DNA of 64,000 nucleotides from Alsobacter metallidurans (GTDB lineage: Bacteria > Pseudomonadota > Alphaproteobacteria > Rhizobiales > Beijerinckiaceae), in NCBI RefSeq assembly GCF_014636935.1, contig NZ_BMES01000002.1, positions 1,919,148-1,983,147 of the forward strand. Direction: 5' to 3'. Shown here piece by piece: positions 55,146-64,000 of the stretch; the first letter of the stretch is position 1, and each line of letters starts with the position of its first letter. Position numbers and translations under genes: made by a program. The notes under the pieces were generated by a model that worked only from the letters and a program-made list of their open reading frames with translations, had not been told where the DNA came from and searched no databases.

Positions 55146-56168
55146 TTATAGCAGGCCGGCGGCCGTCATCATCTCCGTAACCTTGCGACTGTTCAGGTTG
55201 GCCGGATCGACCTTCGGGGACTGGAGGTCCTGCAGCGGCACTAGCTTGTCGTTGGAGGCCGCGCCCTTGCTCACCGCATACTCATAGGAGTTGCCGGTGC
55301 GCAGGATGTCCTGCCCGCCCTTGCCGACGATCCACTTCAGGAAAGCCTGCGCCTCCTCGGGATGCTTGCTGGTCTTCAGGACGCCGCCGCCCGAAATGGA
55401 CACGAACGCGCCGGGGTCCTGGTTGCGGAAGTAATGCGTGCCCACATTGGCGCTGTTCTCGCCCGTCTTCGCCTGATCGCCATAGTAGTAGTAGTGGTAG
55501 ATCACCGCACCTTCGACCTCGCCGGCGTTGACGGCCTTCATGGCGGCGCTGTTGCCCCGGTAGGCCACGGCGTTCTGCTTCATGGCGTTGAGCCACTGCT
55601 GCGTCGCCTGCTCGCCCTTGAGCTCCAGCATGGCGCTTACAATCGCCTGGAAGTCGGCGCCGGCCGGCGACGCGGCCCAGCGGCCCTTCCACTGCGGCTC
55701 GGCCAGCTCAGCCAGCGAACGCGGCAGCTTGTCGGCCCCAAGCTTGCGCTTGTCGTACACGAACACGGTGGAGCGCGCCGCGATGCCGACCCAGCGGCCA
55801 TGCGACGGCTTGAACGTGTCAGGGGTCAGCGCCAGCGTGTCGGCCGGAACAGGCGCAAACAGCCCGGCGGCGTCCACGAGGGTCATGGCGGGCGAATTCT
55901 CGGTCAGGAATACGTCTGCGGGCGAGTTCGCGCCTTCCTGGACGATCTGGTTGCCGAGCTGGGTGTCGCCGCCATTGCGCAGCGTGACCTTGATCCCGGT
56001 CTCCTTCGTGAAGGCCTCCGCCCAGGCCTGCGTGAGGCTCTCATGTTGGGCATTGTAGACCACGATCGATTTGGCTTGCGTCTGGGCGGCGGCCGGGGCG
56101 CTCAGGCTCGTGATCGTCGCAGCTCCGACGAAAAGGGCCGACAGCAAGGAGAATGCAAAAGACTTCAT
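55146..56168 (-). CDS. fbpA: Fe(III)-binding periplasmic protein
   Basis: 340 residues with a Sec signal ([17 protein letters not shown], cleavage after AAA) and an FbpA-like fold: [28 protein letters not shown] and the adjacent Tyr residues in YHYYYYG that ligate Fe(III) in this class. The ATG at 56168 starts the signal; five codons upstream (MTGWS) are less likely. First gene of fbpABC. Iron is expected by family; some relatives bind other metals or organophosphates. Confidence 0.86.
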   Translation of the reverse strand: MKSFAFSLLSALFVGAATITSLSAPAAAQTQAKSIVVYNAQHESLTQAWAEAFTKETGIKVTLRNGGDTQLGNQIVQEGANSPADVFLTENSPAMTLVDAAGLFAPVPADTLALTPDTFKPSHGRWVGIAARSTVFVYDKRKLGADKLPRSLAELAEPQWKGRWAASPAGADFQAIVSAMLELKGEQATQQWLNAMKQNAVAYRGNSAAMKAVNAGEVEGAVIYHYYYYGDQAKTGENSANVGTHYFRNQDPGAFVSISGGGVLKTSKHPEEAQAFLKWIVGKGGQDILRTGNSYEYAVSKGAASNDKLVPLQDLQSPKVDPANLNSRKVTEMMTAAGLL

Positions 56169-56264
56169 GGACCACCCAGTCAAGGTTGAGCGTACAGAAC
56201 CAACGAGGCGCTGTAATAACGCTCAAAAACTGGATGTCAAAAGAAAGATGTTCTTCTATAGCGT

Positions 56265-56280
56265 TTCTAAACTGCAGTTT
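56265..56280. promoter_or_regulatory. Candidate iron-responsive promoter element upstream of fbpA
   Basis: TTCTAAA overlaps the perfect 12-bp palindrome AAACTGCAGTTT (56269-56280). On the minus strand TTTAGAA resembles one half of the Irr-type iron control element of Hyphomicrobiales. It lies about 100 bp upstream of fbpA; a full two-sided box is not seen. Confidence 0.3.
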
Positions 56281-56637
56281 GGTTTCGCTCTAAAGTAAGC
56301 AACGATACAGCATGGCGCCGATGTGGAATACCGCCGCTTCGGCGGGCGGCCTCGCGCGCCGGATGTTGGAAGACCAGTTTGCAACACGGGGACACGATCT
56401 CACGCTGGCTTCGCCGCATCGCCGAAAGTGGCTGGCGGGACCGACCCGCACAACAAGCACCCACGAAGACCCTAACCGTCCTAAGGGATCATCACGAATG
56501 GCTCGATTTCCAGCCGTTTGGCCGAAAGCCACGCCACCGCTTGCCCGAATTTGCTGCACAACTCCAGGTTGACACCCCTAGGGTGACGTGAAACCGTTAT
56601 ATGTGACTATTACAGTTCACTGTTGCGGAACACGATC
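56281..56637. other. Intergenic stretch before the amidase operon
   Basis: No convincing gene. It holds a small GC hairpin CCGCCG-CTT-CGGCGG at 56331-56345; short ORFs on both strands lack ribosome sites. The amidase operon promoter is probably near 56590-56625, where the DNA is AT-richer. Confidence 0.4.
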
Positions 56638-56910
56638 ATGGCTCCTAGTTCGCCGGGTGATTTGGACGGGAAAGCGACCCAAAGCCGCTACCCGGCCCCT
56701 GACGACGCCACGCTCGAAACGCTGCGCCGCCAGCAGGAAGCCGTTCTGAAAACGCTGTTCGGCGAAGCCCTGAACCAGCGCCAGATCGCCGAGATGCAGC
56801 TCAGCCTCAGCGTGCAGGCAGCCAACTGCGAAATCCTCCACAGGTTTGCGCTCAACAACGCCGACGAGCCCGCATTCATGTTCGGCGCCACCGCGGGTCA
56901 GCTGTCTTGA
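56638..56910 (+). CDS. Small AtzG/DUF4089-like amidase partner (candidate)
   Basis: 90 residues, helical, no signal peptide. The C-terminal 65 residues follow the pattern of AtzG/DUF4089 proteins, GatC-like partners of amidases: a helix ending in SVQAANCEILHRFAL and the closing DEPAFMF, which parallels the EPAPVF motif of the family. It has about 25 extra N-terminal residues. The stop overlaps the amidase TTG start (TTGA), so the two are translationally coupled. In AtzG/AtzE systems the small protein is needed for amidase folding or activity. The family match is my inference from motif pattern. Confidence 0.6.
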   Translation: MAPSSPGDLDGKATQSRYPAPDDATLETLRRQQEAVLKTLFGEALNQRQIAEMQLSLSVQAANCEILHRFALNNADEPAFMFGATAGQLS

Positions 56911-58355
56911 ACAGCGAAGACATCGCGTTCCTGTCGATCCGCGAATTGGGCGCGCTGCTGCGCGGTGGCGACGTCACGCCGCTCGATCTGGCGCGCATCT
57001 ACCTGGAGCGCCTCAACGGCGTTGGCCGCGAGATCCGCGCGGTCGTGACCGTGCTGGACGACGTCGCGCTGCGCGAGGCCCGCCTCGCCACGGAGGAACT
57101 CGCCGCCGGGCTCGATCGCGGCCCGCTGCACGGCATCCCGTATGGATTGAAGGACATCATCGCCGCCACGGGCGCGCCCACCACCTGGGGCGTCTTCGCC
57201 GACCAGCGCTTCGAACGCGAGGCGACCGTGGTGACCCGCCTCCGGAACGCCGGCGCGGTGCTGGCAGCCAAGCTCGCCACGATCGAAATCGCGGGCGGCA
57301 TGGGCTATGACAACCCGGACGCCTCCACGACGGGGCCGGCCGCCAACCCGTGGGACACCGGCCGCTGGACCAGCGGCTCGTCAAGCGGCCCCGCCGGCGC
57401 GGTAAGCGCGGCGGCGGTTCCGTTCGCGATTGGCAGCGACACCAGCGGCTCCATCCTGTTTCCGGCCGCCTTCACGGGCACGGCCGGCCTGCGGGCCACC
57501 TACGGCCGCGTCAGCCGCGCCGGCGCGATGACGCTGTGCTGGACGCTGGACCGCCTCGGCCCGATGTGCCGCACCGCCGACGACTGCGGCCTCGTGCTGG
57601 AAGCCATCGCGGGCGCCGACCCGCGCGACCGCTCCAGTCTTCCCCAGCCTTATGCCTATAGCCGCCCCGAACCGCGCCGCTTGGGCTTCCGCTTCGCCGT
57701 GGTGGACGGCTGCCTCGACGGCGCCGAGCCCGAGGTCGCCGCGAACTTCGAGCGCTCGCTCGCCCTTCTTCGCGAGATCGGAACGGTCGAGACCGTGGAG
57801 TTGCCCGACTATCCCTACGGAGCGGTGACGCAGACCATCTCGTCGGCGGAAGCCTACGCCGCCTTCGACGAGTTCATCGCCAGCGGCCGCATCGTAGAGC
57901 TGAAGGCCCGCAAGGCCGCCGGCCACCGGCTTGCCGCCGCCGTGCTGCCGGCGCACGACTACATCCGCGCCCAGCGCATCCGCCGCATGCTCGCTGACGA
58001 CGTCGCGGCGCTCACGGCGCGATACGACGCCCTGCTCGCCCCTTCGCTTGGCGTCGTCGCGACGCCGGTTGACGAGGATTTCGAATACGGCCTGCCGCGC
58101 GCGTCCGGCCGCCGGTCGCTGAACCTCGCCGGCGTGCTGGCCGGCACGCCCACGGTCTCGGTCCTGAACGGGTTCGGCGAGGGAGGCCTGCCGACCGGCA
58201 TCCAGTTCGCTGGAGCGCCTCTCGCCGAGAACGCCATCCTGGACGCCGCCTGCGCGCTGGAGCAGCGGCTGGGGCTAAGCGCGTTGCGGCCTCCGCTCAC
58301 CTCCCCGGGCAAGGCCCGCCAAACCGGCGACGCCGGCCAGGCGGGAGCGGCGTGA
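56907..58355 (+). CDS. Amidase (amidase-signature family)
   Basis: 482 residues from the TTG at 56907. Ser-cisSer-Lys triad visible: Lys 82 in YGLKDIIA, cis-Ser about 158 in TSGSSSGPAG, and nucleophile Ser 182 in GSDTSGSI. The normal GG of the nucleophile loop (DTGGS) is TSG here. AtzE/GatA-like length. Hydrolyses a carboxamide; substrate unknown, probably cargo of the importer encoded by the next genes (1-bp gap to the permease). Confidence 0.9.
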   Translation: MNSEDIAFLSIRELGALLRGGDVTPLDLARIYLERLNGVGREIRAVVTVLDDVALREARLATEELAAGLDRGPLHGIPYGLKDIIAATGAPTTWGVFADQRFEREATVVTRLRNAGAVLAAKLATIEIAGGMGYDNPDASTTGPAANPWDTGRWTSGSSSGPAGAVSAAAVPFAIGSDTSGSILFPAAFTGTAGLRATYGRVSRAGAMTLCWTLDRLGPMCRTADDCGLVLEAIAGADPRDRSSLPQPYAYSRPEPRRLGFRFAVVDGCLDGAEPEVAANFERSLALLREIGTVETVELPDYPYGAVTQTISSAEAYAAFDEFIASGRIVELKARKAAGHRLAAAVLPAHDYIRAQRIRRMLADDVAALTARYDALLAPSLGVVATPVDEDFEYGLPRASGRRSLNLAGVLAGTPTVSVLNGFGEGGLPTGIQFAGAPLAENAILDAACALEQRLGLSALRPPLTSPGKARQTGDAGQAGAA

Positions 58356-58356
58356 C

Positions 58357-59280
58357 ATGAGCAGCTACGTCCTCCGGCGCCTCCTCGCCATCGTGGCGCT
58401 CGCCTTCGGCATCAGCGTCGTCGTGTTTCTGATCATCCGGCTGATCCCGGGCGATCCCGTCGCGGCGCTGCTCGGGACGAGCGCAGGCGACAAGGAGGTT
58501 GCGAGCCGGTTGCGCGCCCAGCTCGGGCTCGATCTGCCCATGCACGTGCAATATTGGCAGTGGCTCACCGCGCTGATGCACGGCGATTTTGGTTACTCCT
58601 ACGGCAACCAGCAATCCGTCACCTCGCTGCTCGCCGCCAACTTCCCGGCAACCATCCAGCTCACCATCGCGGCGCTGATCGTGTCGCTCACCCTCGGCAT
58701 GGCGCTCGGCGTGCTGGCGGCCGTGAAGCGCAACAAGGCGGCCGACACGGTCGCGATGACGGTGGCGCTGACCTTCATGTCGATCCCGAGCTTCTGGCTG
58801 GGGCTGCTGCTCATCCTTCTGTTCGCCGTGACGCTGCCGTGGTTCGACGTGGTCGGCGGCACGTCGCTGAAGGGGCTCGTTCTGCCCGCCGCCACGCTGG
58901 CGCTGGGCTCCATGGGCTTCAACGCCCGCTTCGTGCGCTCCAGCATCATCGCCGCGCAGACGCAGCGGCACGTCATCACGGCCCGCGCGAAGGGCATCAG
59001 CCGCGTCCGCGTGTTTCTGAAGCACGTGCTGCGCAATGCGCTTCTGCCCATCCTCACCATCGTGGGCCTGCAGGTCGGGCAGCTTTTGTCCGGCACCGTG
59101 ATCGTCGAAACCGTGTTCTCCCGGCCTGGCATTGGGCGGCTGCTCGTGCAGGCCATCCTGGCCAAGGACTATCTCACCGTGCAGGCGGTCGTGTTCATCA
59201 TCGCGGGCATCTACGCGCTCACCAACTTCATCGTCGATCTCCTCTACCCGGTGTTCGACCCCCGCGTGGCGAGCCGGTGA
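58357..59280 (+). CDS. ABC importer permease, DppB type
   Basis: 307 residues; N-terminal helix and PGDPVAALLG marker, six helices, EAA loop VITARAKGISRVRVF, typical end FIVDLLYPVFDPRV. Second enzyme-linked importer of the peptide type in this window. Confidence 0.92.
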   Translation: MSSYVLRRLLAIVALAFGISVVVFLIIRLIPGDPVAALLGTSAGDKEVASRLRAQLGLDLPMHVQYWQWLTALMHGDFGYSYGNQQSVTSLLAANFPATIQLTIAALIVSLTLGMALGVLAAVKRNKAADTVAMTVALTFMSIPSFWLGLLLILLFAVTLPWFDVVGGTSLKGLVLPAATLALGSMGFNARFVRSSIIAAQTQRHVITARAKGISRVRVFLKHVLRNALLPILTIVGLQVGQLLSGTVIVETVFSRPGIGRLLVQAILAKDYLTVQAVVFIIAGIYALTNFIVDLLYPVFDPRVASR

Positions 59281-59287
59281 GGCGGGC

Positions 59288-60205
59288 ATGAGCATGCAGG
59301 GCCAAGCCGCTTCCGCCGATCGCGCCCCCACGGTGGACGACCTGCAGGACGCCGTCGCGCCCCGCGTGTCGCGCGGGCGGCTCGCCCTGCGGGCGCTGCG
59401 TCATCGCAGCCTGCTGGCCGGGGTGGTCATTTGCGTCGTGCTCGCCGCGCTGGTCGCCGCCGCGCCTCTGCTGACCTCGATCGATCCCAACCTGCAGGAC
59501 CCGCTGGCGACTTTCAGCCCGCCCTCCTGGGAACACCCGATTGGGGCTGACGCCTTCGGGCGCGACCTGTTCGCCCGCGTGCTCTATGGCGGCCGCACCA
59601 CCATGCTGGCCAGCCTGCTGGTGGTCGTGCTCGGCTGCGTGTTCGGCACCTCGATCGGCTTGATCGCCGGCTACTTCGGCGGCGCGGTCGGCTTCGCGAT
59701 CATGCGGCTCGTCGACCTGCTGCTCGCTTTCCCGGGCATCCTGCTTGCGCTCACGGTGACCGCCATTCTGGGCCCGGGCCTCATCAACGGCGTGATCGCC
59801 ATCGCGGTGATCCTGGTGCCCGTCTACGCGCGCCTCGTCGAAGGCGCGACCGCCGAGGTTCGCAACCTGCCCTACGTGGACGCCGCCGTGACGCTGGGCG
59901 CGGGACCGTGGCGCATAATCGCGCGCCACATCCTGCCCAACGTGCTCTCGGGCGTGATCGTGCTCACCACCACATGGCTCGGCATCGCGGCGTTGTGGAT
60001 CACGGCGCTCGGCTTCATCGGGCTCGGCGTCCAGCCGCCCACGCCCGAATGGGGCAGCATCCTCAACGACGGCCAGAACTACATCACGCTCGCGTGGTGG
60101 ATCACCGTGTTTCCCGGCGCCTTCCTGTCGCTGTTCGTGATCGGCGTGAACCTCGTCGGCGACGGCCTGCGGGACGAGCTCGATCCCACGCTGGCGCGAC
60201 GCTAG
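59288..60205 (+). CDS. ABC importer permease, DppC type
   Basis: 305 residues from the ATG at 59288. N-terminal cytosolic tail, helix about 45-65, the DppC hallmark IGADAFGRDLFAR and EAA loop YVDAAVTLGAGPWRII. Starts 7 bp after the DppB-type stop. Confidence 0.92.
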   Translation: MSMQGQAASADRAPTVDDLQDAVAPRVSRGRLALRALRHRSLLAGVVICVVLAALVAAAPLLTSIDPNLQDPLATFSPPSWEHPIGADAFGRDLFARVLYGGRTTMLASLLVVVLGCVFGTSIGLIAGYFGGAVGFAIMRLVDLLLAFPGILLALTVTAILGPGLINGVIAIAVILVPVYARLVEGATAEVRNLPYVDAAVTLGAGPWRIIARHILPNVLSGVIVLTTTWLGIAALWITALGFIGLGVQPPTPEWGSILNDGQNYITLAWWITVFPGAFLSLFVIGVNLVGDGLRDELDPTLARR

Positions 60206-60255
60206 CAGCCACTCAAAACCACCGCGCCCTCCCGGCGCTACGACGGAGACGGATC

Positions 60256-61857
60256 ATGCACCTGAGAACCAGCACCGCCGCGTTCAAGCAATCCCTCGCC
60301 GCCGCCGTGGCGCTTGGCGCCTTAGGTCTAGGCGTGCACGGCGCCGCCGCGCAGACGCCCAACAAGAACGCGAAGCTCACGGTCGGCTGGGCCGAACCCA
60401 TCGACTCGCTGAATCCGGCGACCACGGGCGCCCGCAATGTCGGCCCCCTGGCCATGAACATCTTCGACACCCTGGTCTGGCTGACGCCCGAATTCGAGGT
60501 GACGCCGCACCTGGCCACCAAGTGGACCGTGTCGGACGACGGCAAGACCTACACGTTCACGCTGCGCGAGGGCGTCACCTTCCACGACGGCGCGCCCTTC
60601 GACGCCGAGGCCGTGGTCGCCAACATCAAATACATCACCGACAAGTCGACCCAGTCCAAGATCTCGCTCGGCCTGCTCGGCCCCTGCGGGACAGCGGAAG
60701 CGGTCGACAAGATGACCGTGAAGTTCACCTGCACGACCCCCTACGCGCCCTTCCTGGCGCAGCTTGGCGAACCCTATCTGGGCATCCAGTCGCCCAAGGC
60801 CATCACGGAGTTCGGCAAGGACCTGGCGCTTCATCCCACCGGCACCGGCCCCTTCTCGTTCGTGAGCTACGAGCCCAACCAGAGCCTCGTGCTGAAGCGC
60901 AACGAGAACTACAACTGGGGCCCGGCGGCCGTGAAGCATTCCGGCCCGGCCAACATCGCCGAGATCAAGTTCCAGATCGTCCCGAACTCCCAGGCCCGCG
61001 TCAGCCAGTTCCAGAGCGGCCAGTCGCAGATGATGCAGCAGACGCCGGGCGTCTACTGGAACGCCTTCCAGAAGGCCGGGACCTACACGGCAATCCCGGT
61101 GCCGATCAGCGGGCTCGGCATCTTCGCGCCCATCAACGCGTCCAAATGGCCGACCGACGACATCAACGTCCGCAAGGCCATCCAGTACGCCATCGACAAG
61201 AAGGGCGTGATCCAGCTCGCCGAGGCCGGCGTTTTCCCGCCCAGCAACACGCCCCTGTTGAAGGGCATGACCGGCTACGACGCCTCGCTGGAGAACTCCT
61301 ATCCGTATGATCCCGCCAAGGCCGAGGAGTCGCTGAAGAAGGGCGGCTGGACCAAGACCGGCGAGTTCTGGGAAAAGGACGGCAAGCGCCTCGCCTTCAC
61401 GATCAACGCCATCGCGACGGTGCCGTCCTACCCGCTGCTCGCGCAGGCCATGCAGGGCTACCTGCGCAAGATCGGCATGGACGTGCAGGTGCAGCAGCTC
61501 GCGACGCCGGCCTGGCTGGCCGCCAACACGAGCGGCGAAATGTCGATGACGCCGCTGCAATATATCGGCGTCGACCCCGACGCGCTGCACTTCTGGTTCC
61601 TGCCCAACGAGTATTTCAACTGGAGCAAGTTCTCGGACCCGCAGCTCACCAAGCTGATCACCGAGGGCCAGCAGGAGCGTGACCCGGCCAAGCGCACCAA
61701 GATCTACCACGAGGTGCAGAAAATCATCATGGACCAGGCCGTGATGATGCCGATCCGCGAGAACATCGACCTCGTGATGACCTCCAAGAAGCTCACCGGC
61801 GTCACCTATGCGGGCGGCGGCTTCGAGTATCTCTGGGCCGCCTCGCTGGCCGACTGA
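60256..61857 (+). CDS. ABC substrate-binding protein, family 5 (peptide-type)
   Basis: 533 residues with a Sec signal (LAAAVALGALGLGVHGAAA) and an SBP_bac_5 domain: DSLNPATTGARNVGPLAMN, YTFTLREGVTFHDGAPFDAE, HPTGTGPFSFVSY and VRKAIQYAIDKKGVI. Binds the ligand of the amidase-linked importer. CGGAGAC precedes the ATG. Confidence 0.92.
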   Translation: MHLRTSTAAFKQSLAAAVALGALGLGVHGAAAQTPNKNAKLTVGWAEPIDSLNPATTGARNVGPLAMNIFDTLVWLTPEFEVTPHLATKWTVSDDGKTYTFTLREGVTFHDGAPFDAEAVVANIKYITDKSTQSKISLGLLGPCGTAEAVDKMTVKFTCTTPYAPFLAQLGEPYLGIQSPKAITEFGKDLALHPTGTGPFSFVSYEPNQSLVLKRNENYNWGPAAVKHSGPANIAEIKFQIVPNSQARVSQFQSGQSQMMQQTPGVYWNAFQKAGTYTAIPVPISGLGIFAPINASKWPTDDINVRKAIQYAIDKKGVIQLAEAGVFPPSNTPLLKGMTGYDASLENSYPYDPAKAEESLKKGGWTKTGEFWEKDGKRLAFTINAIATVPSYPLLAQAMQGYLRKIGMDVQVQQLATPAWLAANTSGEMSMTPLQYIGVDPDALHFWFLPNEYFNWSKFSDPQLTKLITEGQQERDPAKRTKIYHEVQKIIMDQAVMMPIRENIDLVMTSKKLTGVTYAGGGFEYLWAASLAD

Positions 61858-61887
61858 CACGACACCGAGCAAGAGGAAACAGAGCCA

Positions 61888-63141
61888 GTGACAACGCTGA
61901 TCAAAGCCGACCGGCTGATCGACGGCACGGGGGCGGCGCCGGTGCGCGACGCCGTCCTGGTGGTCGACGCGGGCAAGATCGTGAGCGTCCATCAGGGCCA
62001 GGCGCCGGAGGGGCTCGTCCCTCCGGGCGCCGAGGTGCTCGACTTCCCCGGCTGCACCGTGATGCCGGGGCTGATCGACACGCACGTCCATCTCAACCTG
62101 CCGGGAGACGGCACGTCGCTGGAGGACGCCGTGCGCGAGCCGGAGGGCGTGCTGGTCGCCACCTCGGTCATGACCGCCCAGCGTGCGCTGGCGGCGGGCA
62201 TCACCACGGTGCGCGACGTCGGCGCGGTGGGCAGCACCGCGATCCACGTGCGCCGGGCGCTTCAGCTCGGCTACGGCCTGGGCCCGCGCGTGCTGGCCTG
62301 CGGGCAGCCGATCACCATCACGGGCGGCCACACCTGGTACATGGGCGGCGAGGCCGACGGAGAGGACGGGCTGCGCCACAAGGTGCGCCACATGGTCAAG
62401 CTCGGCGCTGACTTCATCAAGGTGATGGGCAGCGGCGGCGGCACCCTCAACACCATCTCGTACAAGCCGTCCTATCGGCGCGAGGAGATGATCGCGCTGG
62501 CCGACGAGGCCCACAGGCTCGACCGCAAGATCACGGTGCATTGCCTGTGCGCAGAATCCACCGACTACGCGGTAGAGGCCGGGGTCGACCAGATCGAGCA
62601 CGCCGGCTTCATCGCGGACGCCCAAGGCAACCAGAGGTATGACGCCGCCGTGGTGGATAGGCTGGCCAAGTCGGGCATCCCGGTCACCAGCACGCTGGCG
62701 GTGGGCGGCGCGGTGCTGCGGACCATGCGGGCCATCGCGCAGCGCACGGCCGCCGAGGAGGCGCTGCTGACGCGCTGGATCAAGATGTTCGACGAGAACC
62801 TCCTCCACTTCCGCAAGATGCGCGAAGCGGGCGTGCGCTTCGTCGCCGGCACGGACGCTGGGTGGCGCTTTACGCCGTTCGACGGCCTGCCCTTCGAGAT
62901 GCAGCTCATGCACGACGGCGGGATGCCCAACGACGAGGCGATCACGGCCGGGACGGGCTATGCGGCCGAGGTGATCGGCATCGCCGACAAGGTCGGGACG
63001 CTCAAGCCGGGCCTGGCCGCGGACGTGATCGTGGTCGGCGGCGACCCCACGGCCGACCTCAAGGCGCTGGATGACCTGCGCCTCGTGATGCAGAACGGCG
63101 TCGTGCGCAGCCGGGCCGCCCCGACCCAGGCGGCCCGATGA
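61888..63141 (+). CDS. Metal-dependent amidohydrolase (imidazolonepropionase/prolidase-like)
   Basis: 417 residues from a GTG at 61888. Binuclear amidohydrolase: [10 protein letters not shown] (HxH), probable carboxylated Lys in [10 protein letters not shown], His residues in TVHCLC and IEHAGF, and Asp in GTDAGW. Relatives include Xaa-Pro and Xaa-Arg/Lys dipeptidases. Together with the amidase it suggests stepwise hydrolysis of an imported amide or dipeptide. Overlaps the next start (ATGA). Confidence 0.88.
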   Translation: MTTLIKADRLIDGTGAAPVRDAVLVVDAGKIVSVHQGQAPEGLVPPGAEVLDFPGCTVMPGLIDTHVHLNLPGDGTSLEDAVREPEGVLVATSVMTAQRALAAGITTVRDVGAVGSTAIHVRRALQLGYGLGPRVLACGQPITITGGHTWYMGGEADGEDGLRHKVRHMVKLGADFIKVMGSGGGTLNTISYKPSYRREEMIALADEAHRLDRKITVHCLCAESTDYAVEAGVDQIEHAGFIADAQGNQRYDAAVVDRLAKSGIPVTSTLAVGGAVLRTMRAIAQRTAAEEALLTRWIKMFDENLLHFRKMREAGVRFVAGTDAGWRFTPFDGLPFEMQLMHDGGMPNDEAITAGTGYAAEVIGIADKVGTLKPGLAADVIVVGGDPTADLKALDDLRLVMQNGVVRSRAAPTQAAR

Positions 63142-64000
63142 GCGCTGCGCCGCCCTCCACGACGGCCGGGAACGGCGGGGCGCCCGACGCCCCCGCCCTC
63201 CTGTCCGTGCGGGACCTCCAGACCCACTTCCGCACCGCCTCCGGAACCGTGAAGGCCGTGGACGGCGTGAGCTTCGACATCCAGGCCGGCTCCAGCCTCG
63301 GCATCGTGGGCGAGTCGGGGTCCGGCAAGAGCGTCACGTCGCTGTCGATCATGCGGCTGGTCGAGCCGCCCGGATTCGTGGCGGGCGGGCGCATCCTGTT
63401 CAAGGGACGCGACCTCGTCAGCTTCTCGGAGCGCGAGATCCGGGATCTGCGCGGGCGCGACATCTGCCTCGTGTTCCAGGACCCGATGGCTGCCTTGAAC
63501 CCGGTCTACAAGGTCGGCGACCAGGTGATCGAGGCGCTGCAGGCGCACCAGGACATCGGCGGGCGCGCGGCGCGCGAGCGGGCGATCGAGCTCTTCCGCA
63601 TGGTCGGCATCCCGGCCCCCGAGCGGCGCGTCGACGACTACCCGCACAAGCTCAGCGGCGGCATGCGCCAGCGCGTCACGATCGCGATCGCGCTCGCCAA
63701 CGAGCCCGACCTCCTGATCCTCGACGAGCCCACCACGGCGCTGGACGTCACCATTCAGGCGCAGATCCTCGACCTCGTGCGCGACCTGCGTCGGCGCATC
63801 AACACGGCCGTGCTGCTGATCACGCACGACATCGGCGTCGTGAAGGAGATGTGCGACGAGGTAGTGGTGATGTATGGCGGCCGCGTGATGGAGCGCGGTC
63901 CCACCGCCCAGGTCACGGGCGCGCCGCGCCACCCTTACACGGTGGGGCTGCTCGCCTCGATCCCGAGCCCCGGCATGAAAGGCCAGAGGCTCAATGCGAT
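63138..64000 (+). CDS. ABC importer ATPase, DppD type (3'-truncated)
   Basis: 287 residues are visible and the frame is still open at the window end. Walker [12 protein letters not shown], signature [12 protein letters not shown], Walker [14 protein letters not shown]-loop ITHDIG, then [14 protein letters not shown]. The missing end should carry the Cys-rich ATPase tail. A DppF partner gene is expected just beyond the window. Confidence 0.92.
   Translation, partial: MSAAPPSTTAGNGGAPDAPALLSVRDLQTHFRTASGTVKAVDGVSFDIQAGSSLGIVGESGSGKSVTSLSIMRLVEPPGFVAGGRILFKGRDLVSFSEREIRDLRGRDICLVFQDPMAALNPVYKVGDQVIEALQAHQDIGGRAARERAIELFRMVGIPAPERRVDDYPHKLSGGMRQRVTIAIALANEPDLLILDEPTTALDVTIQAQILDLVRDLRRRINTAVLLITHDIGVVKEMCDEVVVMYGGRVMERGPTAQVTGAPRHPYTVGLLASIPSPGMKGQRLNA

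Noticed and set aside
56290-56591. Several 65-89-codon ORFs on both strands
   Set aside because: No ribosome sites, no conserved-looking sequence, mutually overlapping; treated as non-coding.
60328-62913. 861-codon minus-strand ORF
   Set aside because: Runs antisense across the binding protein and amidohydrolase genes; composition is that of a shadow frame.

Overview
The window is about 64 kb of very GC-rich, gene-dense DNA. Gene content points to an alphaproteobacterium of the order Hyphomicrobiales (Rhizobiales). The main evidence is a rhizobial-type glpR-glpD-glpSTPQUV glycerol operon, a double-domain cold shock protein, an orphan cpaB/tadG-like pair, and dispersed palindromic intergenic repeats. 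Family or genus cannot be fixed from what is visible. No tRNA, rRNA, CRISPR, insertion sequence or prophage gene was recognised. Both window edges cut genes: a RACo-like activator on the left and a DppD-like ATPase on the right.

Layout. 1-8.8 kb: 5'-truncated RACo-like ASKHA ATPase, adenine deaminase (minus), a candidate small RNA with terminator, several small uncharacterised proteins, an EamA-type membrane protein, a cold shock protein, an FKBP isomerase and a short Hsp70. 8.8-11 kb: hybrid histidine kinase. 11-22 kb: sugar-acid module with a mutarotase, a five-gene-type ABC importer (binding protein, two permeases, fused double ATPase), two galactonate-dehydratase-like enolases and a divergent glucarate-dehydratase-like enolase. 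22-24 kb: a small hypothetical gene and a soluble globin-like chemoreceptor. 24-34 kb: a peptide-type ABC importer with an RpiR regulator, divergent from an amidohydrolase-RidA-D-threonine-aldolase-like operon, then a DUF4242 gene. 34-42.7 kb: the complete glycerol uptake and oxidation operon. 42.7-47.2 kb: a GST, an SsuABC-type importer and a BKACE enzyme. 47-52.5 kb: a membrane chemoreceptor and the cpaB/tadG-like pair. 52.4-56.2 kb: an Fe(III) importer. 56.6-64 kb: an amidase with a small AtzG/DUF4089-like partner, two permeases, a binding protein, an amidohydrolase and the start of an ATPase gene.

Six binding-protein-dependent ABC importers sit beside the catabolic enzymes likely to use their cargo, as expected of a soil or plant-associated scavenger. 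Operons are tight: ATGA, GTGA, TTGA and TGATG start-stop overlaps are common, and many convergent gene pairs are only 2-36 bp apart.

The most interesting observations are: (1) the two glycerol ATPases GlpS and GlpT carry complementary defects that predict one canonical and one degenerate ATP site; (2) two families of complex inverted repeats lie inside operons, one of them twice at the binding-protein/permease junction; (3) a small amidase partner is translationally coupled to its amidase; and (4) a divergent RpiR-linked locus suggests uptake and breakdown of acylated D-hydroxy or D-amino acids.
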